Translations under genes and position numbers: made by a program
Shown: piece after piece, positions 36,375 through 44,667 of the stretch
Numbering within the stretch: position 1 is the stretch's first letter
How the letters are laid out: every line of letters starts with the position of its first letter
The notes under the pieces: model-generated
What the model was told of the DNA's origin: nothing
The model's database searches: none
What the model saw: the letters and a program-made list of their open reading frames with translations, nothing else
Assembly (NCBI RefSeq): GCF_023715505.1
Contig: NZ_JAMBOH010000003.1
Location: forward strand, 248,001-312,000
Direction: 5' to 3'
From: Neobacillus cucumis
Lineage (GTDB): Bacteria > Bacillota > Bacilli > Bacillales_B > DSM-18226
DNA length: 64,000 nucleotides

Positions 36375-36761
36375 ATGATCTGGTTGCTGCGTTTCATATT
36401 GTTGTTCTTACTTTTATACATCTTTTACTTGAGTATTAAATCATTATTCAATTCGTCCCGAAAACTTGATTCAGCACGTAAACATAAACGTTTTTTATTT
36501 CTTGATGATGAAGATATCAGAAAAAACTTTTTTGTAACCTATCAAGGCGTAGTGTTTGTTGGCGAAAAATATATGGGTGTAAAGGATGATAGCTTTGATG
36601 TTATATCAATCTTGATTTGGCCCGATCATACCGCAGCATTAAAAGGACTTAGCAAAGATGACTTCGTTTATTTAACTGAAAAAGTACTCGAAAAATATCC
36701 AAATGCAAAAATACATTGGAAAAGTCCTGTGAATGAATTTCTACAGACTAGTCGTGTATGA
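36375..36761 (+). CDS. ysdB: Sigma-W regulon protein YsdB
   Basis: A 128-residue protein with one N-terminal membrane helix (WLLRFILLFLLLYIFYLSI) and a cytoplasmic domain containing KRFLFLDDEDIRKNFFVTYQGVVFVGEKYMG. Function unknown; regulation by envelope stress is supported by the promoter. ATG start behind AGGGGGCATTGCC. Confidence 0.9.
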   Translation: MIWLLRFILLFLLLYIFYLSIKSLFNSSRKLDSARKHKRFLFLDDEDIRKNFFVTYQGVVFVGEKYMGVKDDSFDVISILIWPDHTAALKGLSKDDFVYLTEKVLEKYPNAKIHWKSPVNEFLQTSRV

Positions 36762-36769
36762 TGCCGTTT

Positions 36770-37030
36770 CTAGATGAGTATTTTTAAGAAGATAATAAAC
36801 TCTAGGATTGCAAGAATTGGAAAGCCAAGTTTAAAAGATGTATGTTTTGTTTTATGGCGGAAAGCTTGCATTCCTGCTGTTGCCCCAATCGCCCCGCCAA
36901 AGATCGCCACAAACCAGAGCGTCCTCTCGCTAATTCTGTATTGATGGTTTTTGGCTCGCTTTTTATCCTCCCCCATAATCAGAAGCCCGACTAAGTTCAT
37001 GATAATCACAGCAATAAAGAATAGTTTCAT
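36770..37030 (-). CDS. ysdA: DUF1294 membrane protein YsdA
   Basis: An 86-residue protein with two hydrophobic segments at its ends and the DUF1294 motif ISERTLWFVAIFGGAIGATAGMQAFRHKTKHTSF. Function unknown. ATG at 37030, 8 bases after AGGGG, is preferred to the ATG at 37066, which lies in the rplT terminator hairpin. It converges with ysdB. Confidence 0.88.
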   Translation of the reverse strand: MKLFFIAVIIMNLVGLLIMGEDKKRAKNHQYRISERTLWFVAIFGGAIGATAGMQAFRHKTKHTSFKLGFPILAILEFIIFLKILI

Positions 37031-37048
37031 TCCATTTTCCCCTTTTAT

Positions 37049-37083
37049 AGAAAAAGCCATCCTCATGATGAGAATGGCTTTAA
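37049..37083 (-). terminator. Terminator of infC-rpmI-rplT
   Basis: On the minus strand AAAGCCATTCTCATCATGAGGATGGCTTT folds as a long stem, followed by TTTTC. Confidence 0.85.
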
Positions 37084-37125
37084 GTTATAAGAAAGTATAA
37101 GTTCTTTGAACTTTGATCACTTTCT

Positions 37126-37265
37126 AGCTCCAGCTCCCAGCGACTAGTATACTGGACCTCTCCTCCTTGCGATAAGTCAACACGAAAAAGCTTACGCTCT
37201 TCGTGTTTCCTTTATCTCAGTCGGCTTGGCACCAGTCCATACGTCACTTAACGGTCGCTTCCGCT
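37126..37265. repeat. Dispersed modular repeat, copy 5 (outer modules only)
   Basis: On the complementary strand: GCGGAAGCGACC, GACGTATGGACTGG, GACTGAGATAAAGGAAA, then ACACGAAGAGCG, TTGACTTATCGCAAGG and AGCTGGAGCTAG. These are the first and third modules of copies 1 and 3 joined directly, with the middle one missing. It sits at the rplT stop codon. Confidence 0.8.
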
Positions 37266-37625
37266 TTATTTGTTATTTTGTTGCTTAGCAACGTTTGCTA
37301 ATTCAGCAAATGCGTTTGCATCGCTAATTGCAAGTTCAGAAAGCATTTTGCGGTTAACTTCGATACCAGCAAGCTTTAAGCCATGCATTAAACGGCTGTA
37401 AGAAAGACCGTTGATACGAGCTGCTGCATTGATACGAGTAATCCAAAGTTTGCGGAAATCACGCTTAACCTGACGACGGTCACGGAAAGCATATTGTAAT
37501 GATTTCATAACCTGTTGGTTAGCAACTTTATATAATGTATGTTTTGAACCGTAATAACCTTTGGCTAATTTAAGAACTCTTTTACGACGTTTGCGGGTAA
37601 CAGTACCGCCTTTTACACGTGGCAT
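37266..37625 (-). CDS. rplT: 50S ribosomal protein L20
   Basis: The 119-residue 23S rRNA-binding protein, also the likely autoregulator of this operon. The basic N-terminal [32 protein letters not shown] and the domain [31 protein letters not shown] are conserved. Last gene of infC-rpmI-rplT. Confidence 0.98.
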   Translation of the reverse strand: MPRVKGGTVTRKRRKRVLKLAKGYYGSKHTLYKVANQQVMKSLQYAFRDRRQVKRDFRKLWITRINAAARINGLSYSRLMHGLKLAGIEVNRKMLSELAISDANAFAELANVAKQQNNK

Positions 37626-37661
37626 GGAATTTCCCTCCTATAATAAATCGATCACTTATAA

Positions 37662-37862
37662 TTATTTTACGTAAGTTAGTAAATGACGAATGCGTTTGAA
37701 ATCGCCTTTTGAAACAAGACCTGCTTTGCGAAGCTTACGCTTAGCTTTTGTTGATTTGTTAGCGAATAAATGGCTTGTATAAGCATGGTCACGCTTAAGT
37801 TGACCAGAACCAGTTTTCTTGAAACGCTTTGCAGCGCCGCGGTGAGTTTTCATTTTTGGCAT
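37662..37862 (-). CDS. rpmI: 50S ribosomal protein L35
   Basis: A 66-residue strongly basic protein: [23 protein letters not shown] and [15 protein letters not shown] are signatures. It lies between infC and rplT. Confidence 0.98.
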   Translation of the reverse strand: MPKMKTHRGAAKRFKKTGSGQLKRDHAYTSHLFANKSTKAKRKLRKAGLVSKGDFKRIRHLLTYVK

Positions 37863-37881
37863 TGTAATAGTCCTCCCTATA

Positions 37882-38397
37882 TTACTTATCGTTTTTAGGT
37901 GCTAAAACTAGGAACATGCTTCGTCCATCCATTTTAGGATGTGATTCGATCGTTGCAACTTCCTTGCACGCTTCGGAAAAACGGTCTAACACACGTTGAC
38001 CGATTTCTTTATGGGTAATCGCCCGGCCTTTGAAACGGATTGACGCTTTTACTTTGTCGCCTTTTTCCAAAAACTTAATGGCATTACGAAGCTTTGTATT
38101 AAAGTCATGTTCATCAATGGTTGGGCTTAGACGAACTTCTTTAGTAGTAATAATCTTTTGATTCTTACGAGCTTCTTTTTCTTTCTTTTGATTCTCGAAT
38201 TTGAATTTGCCATAGTCCATAATCCGGGCTACCGGAGGCTTTGCATTTGGTGCAACAAGTACCAAATCAAGATTTACTCTTCCGGCAATTTCCAATGCTT
38301 CGAACTTGGTTTTAATCCCCAATTGTTCGCCATTCTGGTCAATTAAACGAACTTCACGAGCACGGATGCCCTCATTTAACAACATGTCTTTGCTAAT
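37882..38397 (-). CDS. infC: Translation initiation factor IF-3, probable ATT start
   Basis: A 171-residue factor that checks start-codon pairing on the 30S subunit. The body is the standard two-domain IF3: [38 protein letters not shown], then [18 protein letters not shown] and [19 protein letters not shown]. There is no ATG or GTG at the expected N-terminus. GGAGGTGG is followed by ATT ATT AGC AAA GAC, so ATT at 38397 (nine bases from GGAGG) is taken as the start, as known for IF3 genes of related bacteria; ATT at 38400 is the alternative. Such starts allow IF3 to repress itself. Confidence 0.92.
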   Translation of the reverse strand: MSKDMLLNEGIRAREVRLIDQNGEQLGIKTKFEALEIAGRVNLDLVLVAPNAKPPVARIMDYGKFKFENQKKEKEARKNQKIITTKEVRLSPTIDEHDFNTKLRNAIKFLEKGDKVKASIRFKGRAITHKEIGQRVLDRFSEACKEVATIESHPKMDGRSMFLVLAPKNDK

Positions 38398-38404
38398 AAT
38401 TAGC

Positions 38405-38685
38405 CACCTCCAAGGTTTTATCAAGAATACAACGTCTGGGTACAAGAATAAGATCACCTTATTGTTTGACACCCTAATTTGATTGACAGGCATGAATTAC
38501 TTTAAAAGTGCTATTTCTTAAGTAAACAAACAAAAAAGTGCGGATGAATACACCCACACTTTACAGAACATAAGTAATAAACAAAAAGTTCACGTAAAAC
38601 CTGCCAACTGCTTAACTAGCGTCAATCAGGTGAGAAGCGGGTGCTTCTTCTTTTCCCAAAAATAAGTATTCAATTTACCTTAGTA
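38405..38685 (-). promoter_or_regulatory. L20-type leader of infC-rpmI-rplT with terminator
   Basis: A leader of about 280 bases precedes infC. On the minus strand it holds GAGAAGCGGGTGCTTCTTC-like pairing elements and an AAAGTG...CACTTTTTT terminator stem (38563-38530). The place, length and terminator match the Firmicutes L20 leader, where L20 binding lowers expression. I cannot confirm the pseudoknot by eye. Confidence 0.7.
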
Positions 38686-38714
38686 ACTATATCATAGCTA
38701 AGATTACTTGTCAA
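38686..38714 (-). promoter_or_regulatory. infC operon sigma-A promoter
   Basis: On the minus strand TTGACA (38714-38709), 17 bases, TATAGT (38691-38686). Confidence 0.8.
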
Positions 38715-38916
38715 ACAAACTATTTTTCTTTGACAACGAAATTTATTGTAGCAAGAAACAAAAAATTATTCAATAGTTTTTTTCTAAAGATGCTGTTATA
38801 GCCTTTTCAAACACTATTGATCATTCATGAATATCAACTTGTAATAAATAAACAATCTTCTACGTAAAGCTGTTGACAAGCCGGTTTGATGGGTAAAAGG
38901 TACTGTTTATGCTCCT

Positions 38917-38955
38917 TTTACAGAAGATTAATATTCTAGTAATTCCCACTTTACA
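38917..38955 (+). promoter_or_regulatory. Pho-box-like hexamers upstream of the GDPD-PhoD gene
   Basis: Hexamers TTTACA (38917), TTAATA (38928), GTAATT (38939, weak) and TTTACA (38950) are spaced exactly 11 bases apart on one strand. This is the layout of PhoP sites in B. subtilis (TT(A/C/T)A(C/T)A direct repeats). A -10-like TATAGT follows at 38963. The match is by eye. Confidence 0.55.
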
Positions 38956-38958
38956 ATT

Positions 38959-38999
38959 CTCCTATAGTTTTATGTTTGAAATACATAAACTTATAGGAG
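38959..38999 (+). promoter_or_regulatory. Hairpin covering the ribosome binding site of the GDPD-PhoD gene
   Basis: CTCCTATAGTTTTATGT (38959-38975) pairs with ACATAAACTTATAGGAG (38983-38999) with two central mismatches and a 7-base loop. The right arm ends in AGGAG, the presumed Shine-Dalgarno sequence. No T run follows, so it is not a terminator. Confidence 0.65.
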
Positions 39000-39010
39000 A
39001 TGAATATGAA

Positions 39011-41227
39011 ATGAAAAAAGGTTTGATCGCCAGCCTTGCTTGTTTGTCACTTTCGGTAACTTCTGCAGCTCCTTTAGCAGTATTTGCTCACCCAATTGAA
39101 AGTACAGCTACTGACAATGGACAATCTACATTACGCCCGATTAATTCTGATGTTGCCGTTATTGCTCATCGCGGGGCATCTGCTTACGGTCCAGAACATA
39201 CACTTACAGCCTATAAGCAAGCAATGACGATGAAGGCGGATTATGTGGAATTTGATTTACAAATGACAAAAGATGGCCAGTTAATCGCTATGCATGATGA
39301 AACATTGGCGAGAACAACCAATGCAAAGGAACTTTATCCAGACCGGGCACCATGGCGGGTAAAGGATTTTACACTTGATGAAATCAAACGCCTCGATGCA
39401 GGGTCATGGTTTAATAAAGCTTATCCAGACAAAGCTAAACAAGAATACATAGGGCAAAAGGTTCCAACCCTTAAGGAAGCAATTGAATATGTAAAAAAAC
39501 ACGGAAATGGAAAAGTCGGTCTTTACATGGAAACAAAAGCACCAAACGTATACCCCGGTATGGAAGAGCAAGTAATCGAAATCTTAAAAAAAACCAATGC
39601 CTTGGATGATGAAAAGCTTTTTCTTGAATCATTTAGCGAGGATAGCCTTCGAAAGTTAAAAGCGCTCGCCCCTAATGTTAAGCTAATTCAGCTTTATGAT
39701 GGAAAAATGTTGGCAGGAAAAGATGTATACCAGGAGATGAAGCGAATCTCCGATTACGCTTCCGGCGTAGGTCCTAGTAAGGAGCTAGTAGTTCCGAAAC
39801 TCATGGAGGCAGCACATCAAAATAAACTACTCGTTCATCCTTGGACTGTCAATTCTGAGGACGATTTGGTATCCATGCTCTCTCTTGGTGTCGATGGAGA
39901 ATTCACAAATAATCCTGACCTGTTGGACGATTTACTGAAAAAGCCATTTATTTCACATGGAGTGGCAAGTGGTGATGTAACCAATTCTTCAGCCATTTTA
40001 TGGGCTCGTACAAATGGAGAAGCAGGAGTTCAATTTGAAATTTCAACTGACAGCAATTTTAAAAATCATACAATTGTAAAAACAAGTCATGCTGCTGAAG
40101 AGGACGATTTCACAGTAAATGTAGAGGTCAAGGGATTAAAAGCCGATACAAAATATTATTATCGTGCTCATGCACTTTCCAGTAAGTATATGGTAACCGG
40201 ATCCTTTAAGACTGCACCGGAGGAAAACAGCTTAAAGCCAATGACAATGGTTTGGGGTGGAGATACTGGCGGCCAGGGAGAGATTCCGCCATATAAATCT
40301 TTCAAGGCAATGTCTGCTTTAAATCCAGACTTCTTCCTATTTAGCGGGGACACCATTTATGCAGATAATAAAACACCTGCTGTCCCTAACCCTCCTTCTA
40401 AAACAGTTCAGGATTTCTGGGCTAAATATAAAGAAAACCGCACAGATGCTGGTTTACGCAGTCTTTTGCAAAAAACAGGAACGTTCTCAATTTGGGATGA
40501 TCATGAAGTGACCAATGACTTTTCAGGTCCTTCTCAGGAGCTTACTCCAACCGGATTAAGAGCGTTTAAGGACTATTGGCCGATTTCAAGTGAGCGCAGT
40601 TCAGCGGACAAGCTTTATCATAAATACTCTTGGGGTAATACCATGGATATGATGATCCTGAACAACCGCGGCTACCGCTCACCTAACACACAGGCTGACG
40701 GACCGGATAAACAGATGCTAGGTGATGAACAGCTAAAATGGCTAGAGCAGCAGCTTCTCGAGTCTGATGCAAAAGTGAAACTAGTAGCGACTTCCGTTCC
40801 AATCTCCGTACCAACCGGAAAAGCAATGGCTAGGGATGGATGGGCAAATGGAGATAATGTAAACCCAAATGACCCAACAGGTTATGAGAACGAGTTCAAA
40901 AAAATCTCTGATTTTATTATTGAAAAAGGAATTAAAAACGTCTTTTTCGTCACCACCGATGTCCATTTTGCCGAAGTTATCAAATATGACGCCAATAAGG
41001 ATGGAAAAACGGATTATAATGAACTTATCAGCGGTCCGATTGGCGCTGTAAAAATCAATCCAGGAACCCTAGACCCAACTTTTGGTCCTGAGAAATTATA
41101 TACAGAGGGGAATTTTTTCAACTTCGGTGTGTTTAAGGTGGATCCTGCAAGCAAGCAGGCAACTGTTGAAATCCAGGATGAAAACGGAAAGTCTCATTTT
41201 ACTCATACGTTCCAGCTGGAGAACTAA
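39011..41227 (+). CDS. Secreted bifunctional glycerophosphodiesterase / PhoD-type phosphodiesterase fusion
   Basis: A 738-residue exported protein. Residues 1-26 are a Sec-type signal peptide (cleavage after VFA); no twin arginine is present, unlike the Tat-exported PhoD of B. subtilis. Residues about 45-310 are a GDPD/GlpQ domain with IAHRGASAYGPEHTLTAY, EFDLQMTKDGQLIAMHDETL and HPWTVNSEDDL. Residues about 312-738 are a PhoD-like metallophosphoesterase with HGVASGDVTNSSAILWAR, GGDTGGQG (about 416), FSGDTIYAD (about 444), WDDHEVTND (about 495) and TTDVHFAE (about 648). GlpQ and PhoD are the exo- and endo-acting teichoic-acid hydrolases of phosphate-starved B. subtilis, so wall teichoic acid recycling is the likely job (inference). 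ATG 39011 lies 11 bases after AGGAG. Monocistronic. Confidence 0.92.
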   Translation: MKKGLIASLACLSLSVTSAAPLAVFAHPIESTATDNGQSTLRPINSDVAVIAHRGASAYGPEHTLTAYKQAMTMKADYVEFDLQMTKDGQLIAMHDETLARTTNAKELYPDRAPWRVKDFTLDEIKRLDAGSWFNKAYPDKAKQEYIGQKVPTLKEAIEYVKKHGNGKVGLYMETKAPNVYPGMEEQVIEILKKTNALDDEKLFLESFSEDSLRKLKALAPNVKLIQLYDGKMLAGKDVYQEMKRISDYASGVGPSKELVVPKLMEAAHQNKLLVHPWTVNSEDDLVSMLSLGVDGEFTNNPDLLDDLLKKPFISHGVASGDVTNSSAILWARTNGEAGVQFEISTDSNFKNHTIVKTSHAAEEDDFTVNVEVKGLKADTKYYYRAHALSSKYMVTGSFKTAPEENSLKPMTMVWGGDTGGQGEIPPYKSFKAMSALNPDFFLFSGDTIYADNKTPAVPNPPSKTVQDFWAKYKENRTDAGLRSLLQKTGTFSIWDDHEVTNDFSGPSQELTPTGLRAFKDYWPISSERSSADKLYHKYSWGNTMDMMILNNRGYRSPNTQADGPDKQMLGDEQLKWLEQQLLESDAKVKLVATSVPISVPTGKAMARDGWANGDNVNPNDPTGYENEFKKISDFIIEKGIKNVFFVTTDVHFAEVIKYDANKDGKTDYNELISGPIGAVKINPGTLDPTFGPEKLYTEGNFFNFGVFKVDPASKQATVEIQDENGKSHFTHTFQLEN

Positions 41228-41237
41228 AAATAGCTAT

Positions 41238-41274
41238 AAAAATACCACAGTCCAAAAGGCTGTGGTATTTTTCC
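41238..41274. terminator. Bidirectional terminator between the fusion gene and thrS
   Basis: AAATACCACAG and CTGTGGTATTT form a perfect stem with an 8-9 base loop; A and T runs lie on both sides between convergent genes. Confidence 0.9.
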
Positions 41275-41282
41275 GTACTAAG

Positions 41283-43217
41283 TTAGCCGCGTTTTACCTC
41301 TGCTAGAAGTCCTGCAAGGAAATCAACAAATGGCTTCGTTTCTGATTTTTGTTCTCCATATTTCCGGACGTTGACAGCATTGTCTTCCACTTCTTTGTCA
41401 CCAACAACCAGCATATATGGTATTTTCAGCATTTGTGCTTCACGAATTTTATAGCCGATTTTTTCATCACGGCCATCTAATTCCACCCGCAAGCCTTCAT
41501 TTTGCAGCTGTTCCTGAACCTGTTTCGCATATTCATAATGAGCGTCAGGTGAAACCGGAATCACTTGCACCTGTACTGGCGCAAGCCATGTAGGGAATGC
41601 ACCTTTGTATTCTTCAATCAAGTAAGCAACAAACCGTTCCATTGTCGACACCACGCCGCGGTGAATAACAACAGGACGATGCTGCTTGCCATCTTCCCCG
41701 ACATAATTTAAATCAAATCGCTCAGGCAGTAAGAAATCTAACTGAACAGTTGATAATGTTTCATCTTTACCAAGTGCAGTTCTCACTTGCACATCGAGCT
41801 TAGGACCATAGAAGGCTGCTTCTCCTTCAGCTTCGAAATAATCAAGGCCAAGGTCATCCATTGCTTCCTTCAACATGCTTTGTGCTTTTTCCCACATCGC
41901 ATCATCATCAAAATACTTTTCAGTATCTTGCGGATCGCGGTAAGAAAGACGGAACGAGTAATCGTTAATATTAAAGTCTTTATATACTTCTAGAATTAAG
42001 TTCACAACACGTTTGAATTCATCTTTAATTTGATCTGGACGGACAAAAATATGAGCATCATTTAATGTCATCCCACGGACACGCTGCAATCCGGCTAATG
42101 CCCCTGACATTTCGTAACGATGCATTAGCCCAAGCTCAGCAATCCGAATTGGAAGCTCACGGTAGCTGTGCATGCTGTTTTTGTACACCATCATATGATG
42201 CGGACAGTTCATGGGGCGGAGGACTAATTGCTCGTTATCCATTTCCATAATTGGGAACATGTCTTCATGGTAATGGTCCCAGTGACCTGAAGTTTTGTAT
42301 AAATCTACGCTTCCCATAATAGGAGTGTACACATGATCATAACCAAGACGCTGTTCTTTATCAACAATGTAACGTTCAATCACACGGCGGATTGTTGCCC
42401 CTTTAGGAAGCCATAACGGCAAGCCTTGACCAACCAATTGGTTACTTGTAAATAGACTTAATTCTTTCCCTATTTTACGATGATCACGCTCTTTTGCTTC
42501 TTCTAATAAACGAAGATGCTCTTTTAAGTCTTCCTTCTTGAAGAAGGCAGTACCATAAACGCGCTGCAGCATTTTATTATCGCTGTTGCCACGCCAATAA
42601 GCACCTGCAATACTTAATAGCTTAAATTCTTTGATTTTTCCAGTAGAAGGGACATGAACACCACGGCAAAGGTCGAAAAATTCGCCTTGCTCATAGATTG
42701 TTACTGTTTCTTCATCCGGAATCGCTTCAATTAGTTCAAGCTTGTAAGGATCTCCCGCTTCTTTAAAAAGCTGGACAGCTTCAGCACGGCTGACTTCCTT
42801 ACGAACGATTTCAAGATTTTCATTGACGATTTTCGCCATTTCCTTTTCAATCTTTGGCAAATCCTCAGGTGTTAACGATACATCAAGGTCCATGTCATAA
42901 TAGAAGCCGCCTTCAATAACCGGACCAACCCCTAAATTGACATCTGGATATAGTCTTCTCACAGCTTGTGCCATTAGATGGGCTGTACTGTGGCGCAACA
43001 CCTCTAACGCCTCATTTGATTCAGGTACAACGATTTCTATAGAACCGTCTTTCAGAATAGGACGGCGAAGATCAACCATTTGTCCGTTCCATTTACCGGC
43101 AATTGCCTTTTTCTTGAGGCCCGGGCTGATGGAAGCGGCAATATCTTCTGTTGTTGTCCCTTTAGGGAACTCCTTTACTGCCCCATCAGGAAACGAAATC
43201 TTAACAACATCTGACAT
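41283..43217 (-). CDS. thrS: Threonyl-tRNA synthetase
   Basis: A 644-residue class II synthetase. In order: an N-terminal TGS domain, an editing domain with [18 protein letters not shown] (zinc/editing HxxxH) and [10 protein letters not shown], then the catalytic core with [45 protein letters not shown] and [16 protein letters not shown], and an anticodon-binding domain. Controlled by a T-box leader. Confidence 0.98.
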   Translation of the reverse strand: MSDVVKISFPDGAVKEFPKGTTTEDIAASISPGLKKKAIAGKWNGQMVDLRRPILKDGSIEIVVPESNEALEVLRHSTAHLMAQAVRRLYPDVNLGVGPVIEGGFYYDMDLDVSLTPEDLPKIEKEMAKIVNENLEIVRKEVSRAEAVQLFKEAGDPYKLELIEAIPDEETVTIYEQGEFFDLCRGVHVPSTGKIKEFKLLSIAGAYWRGNSDNKMLQRVYGTAFFKKEDLKEHLRLLEEAKERDHRKIGKELSLFTSNQLVGQGLPLWLPKGATIRRVIERYIVDKEQRLGYDHVYTPIMGSVDLYKTSGHWDHYHEDMFPIMEMDNEQLVLRPMNCPHHMMVYKNSMHSYRELPIRIAELGLMHRYEMSGALAGLQRVRGMTLNDAHIFVRPDQIKDEFKRVVNLILEVYKDFNINDYSFRLSYRDPQDTEKYFDDDAMWEKAQSMLKEAMDDLGLDYFEAEGEAAFYGPKLDVQVRTALGKDETLSTVQLDFLLPERFDLNYVGEDGKQHRPVVIHRGVVSTMERFVAYLIEEYKGAFPTWLAPVQVQVIPVSPDAHYEYAKQVQEQLQNEGLRVELDGRDEKIGYKIREAQMLKIPYMLVVGDKEVEDNAVNVRKYGEQKSETKPFVDFLAGLLAEVKRG

Positions 43218-43237
43218 ATTAACTCCTCCTTAATTGA

Positions 43238-43276
43238 AATGCGGAAGCGCCTTGCCCGAGGGCTGGAGCTGGACAT
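43238..43276. repeat. Dispersed modular repeat, copy 6 (ends only)
   Basis: ATGCGGAAGCGCC, a short middle, then AGGGCTGGAGCTGGACA: the two termini of the repeat joined with almost nothing between them. Confidence 0.7.
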
Positions 43277-43283
43277 TTCTCCT

Positions 43284-43578
43284 TGTAAAAAAATAAAAAA
43301 ACCCGTCCCTAGGAATAGGGACGAGTTTTGATTAACACGTGGTTCCACCCAATTTTTCATTTTTAATAAATACAATTAAAAATGACTTTGGTCAGGTAAC
43401 GGCTGTAAACCGTCAACAATTACTAATTTCTAAAAAAGAAAAATTCACTGTTGAAGTTTAAAGGTGGTAAGTATTTATTCCGTGTTAGAAGACTTTCAGC
43501 CCGTGGTCTTCCTCTCTAAAAACCGTAAAGAAATACTATTGTCCTTATCATTACTTTTACTACAATATTTGCTATGTA
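43284..43578 (-). promoter_or_regulatory. T-box leader of thrS (tRNA-Thr)
   Basis: On the minus strand GGGTGGAACCACG is the T-box, followed by the terminator CGTCCCTATTCCTAGGGACG with seven T residues (43325-43284). A Stem I-like region upstream has ACTTACCACC, where ACC could be the Thr specifier. A 66-codon ORF over the leader is not a gene. Confidence 0.92.
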
Positions 43579-43582
43579 CGTT

Positions 43583-43611
43583 ATTATAATCATTTACTTT
43601 TGAAAAAGCAA
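43583..43611 (-). promoter_or_regulatory. thrS sigma-A promoter
   Basis: On the minus strand TTGCTT (43611-43606), 17 bases, TATAAT (43588-43583), directly before the T-box leader. Confidence 0.75.
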
Positions 43612-43648
43612 GGTACATAAAACTAAATATTGACATTATTTTATGACT

Positions 43649-44530
43649 TTATGCATGATTTTCTGATGACCCTGGTTCCGCTGTCCATTTTTTTAAACTT
43701 CTTAAGGCAGTATAATTTTTAATTGTCACCCGTTCTTCAAAAATATTTTTGATTGTTCTTACCAGCGGCTCATCTGGGTTATTCGTATAAAGATAAATAG
43801 AAGTAGGAGCAATTGATAAGAGTGGTGCGATTGAGACAGAATCAACATATACTGGATGATTGACTAATAATTTTCGGTCAATCATTCTTGTTAATTCCCC
43901 CCGTTTAATTTCTGCCAACTCCTCATTATAAAACGTAATTTCCTCGTCAAATAATACATGCAGAGTCGCTATTTTCGGCTCCCGCTTTACTAAAAAGTCG
44001 CGGAGCATCTGGATAAACATTTGATATTCCTGCTCCATTTTGTATTCATCAATGGCGAGTTCTACATATTCTTCGAGCATCTGCAGGTATGGACGCAAGC
44101 GGAATTTTAGCAATGAATCGAAGGAGAAAGATACATTGGCTTGAAAAATCTGCTCCACTGCATCCTCAATAAAAGACGTCTCTTTATCGGCTTCCTTTAA
44201 GAAAACGGCAAGATCCTGTCTTTGACCTTCCAGGATGGAATAAATAATTTCCATAATCTGCTGTTGTTCTTCCTCATTATGAAAAAAATAGTGATTCTTA
44301 ATAATATCTCGAAACCAGTCATTACGTTTCACGGTGGTAATAAAATCATAAACGGCTGTTTTCACCTTATGAAACATTTCATTAGATATGCTGCCATCTA
44401 AAACTTGTACTATATGTCGATCTTCTATTAGAAGAATAGTTTTTTCATCCGAAATGCATGGTAAATACGTTAGCAAGTGGTTATAAAACCGCTTCGCATC
44501 CTTCTTGCTTTGGAAGATAATTTCCGCCAA
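43649..44530 (-). CDS. ytxC: Sporulation protein YtxC
   Basis: A 293-residue cytoplasmic protein of the YtxC family, conserved in spore formers; molecular role unknown. Recognisable features are an N-terminal segment AKRFYNHLLTYL, a charged helical middle, and LVNHPVYVDSVSIAPLLSIAPTSIYLYT near the end. TTG start at 44530, six bases after AAGGGGGG. Between thrS and dnaI as in B. subtilis. Confidence 0.88.
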   Translation of the reverse strand: MAEIIFQSKKDAKRFYNHLLTYLPCISDEKTILLIEDRHIVQVLDGSISNEMFHKVKTAVYDFITTVKRNDWFRDIIKNHYFFHNEEEQQQIMEIIYSILEGQRQDLAVFLKEADKETSFIEDAVEQIFQANVSFSFDSLLKFRLRPYLQMLEEYVELAIDEYKMEQEYQMFIQMLRDFLVKREPKIATLHVLFDEEITFYNEELAEIKRGELTRMIDRKLLVNHPVYVDSVSIAPLLSIAPTSIYLYTNNPDEPLVRTIKNIFEERVTIKNYTALRSLKKWTAEPGSSENHA

Positions 44531-44624
44531 CCAAATCCCCCCTTTTTAGAAAAATCTCTGTTTAATATATATGGGGGACTTGGCCAAAATAGAAGTACGC
44601 TAGGCCTCAGAAATATTATTTAAA

Positions 44625-44656
44625 TTAAAAAGGACCGCCGGAGACCGGCAATCCAT
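44625..44656 (-). terminator. Terminator after dnaI
   Basis: On the minus strand GGATTGCCGG-TCT-CCGGCGGTCC, one mismatch, then TTTTTAATTT. It separates dnaI from ytxC. Confidence 0.85.
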
Positions 44657-44667
44657 TTATTCTAATA

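Noticed and set aside
38959..38999. The inverted repeat before the fusion gene as a terminator for upstream transcription
   Set aside because: No T run follows either arm, the upstream operon runs the other way, and the right arm is the ribosome binding site.
38930..39010. A longer start for the GDPD-PhoD protein at 38909
   Set aside because: The extra residues have no signal-peptide character and would be encoded by the promoter and hairpin region; the signal peptide begins exactly at ATG 39011.
43175..43375. A 66-codon ORF over the thrS start and leader
   Set aside because: It covers the T-box terminator and the thrS 5' end and has no ribosome binding site of its own.
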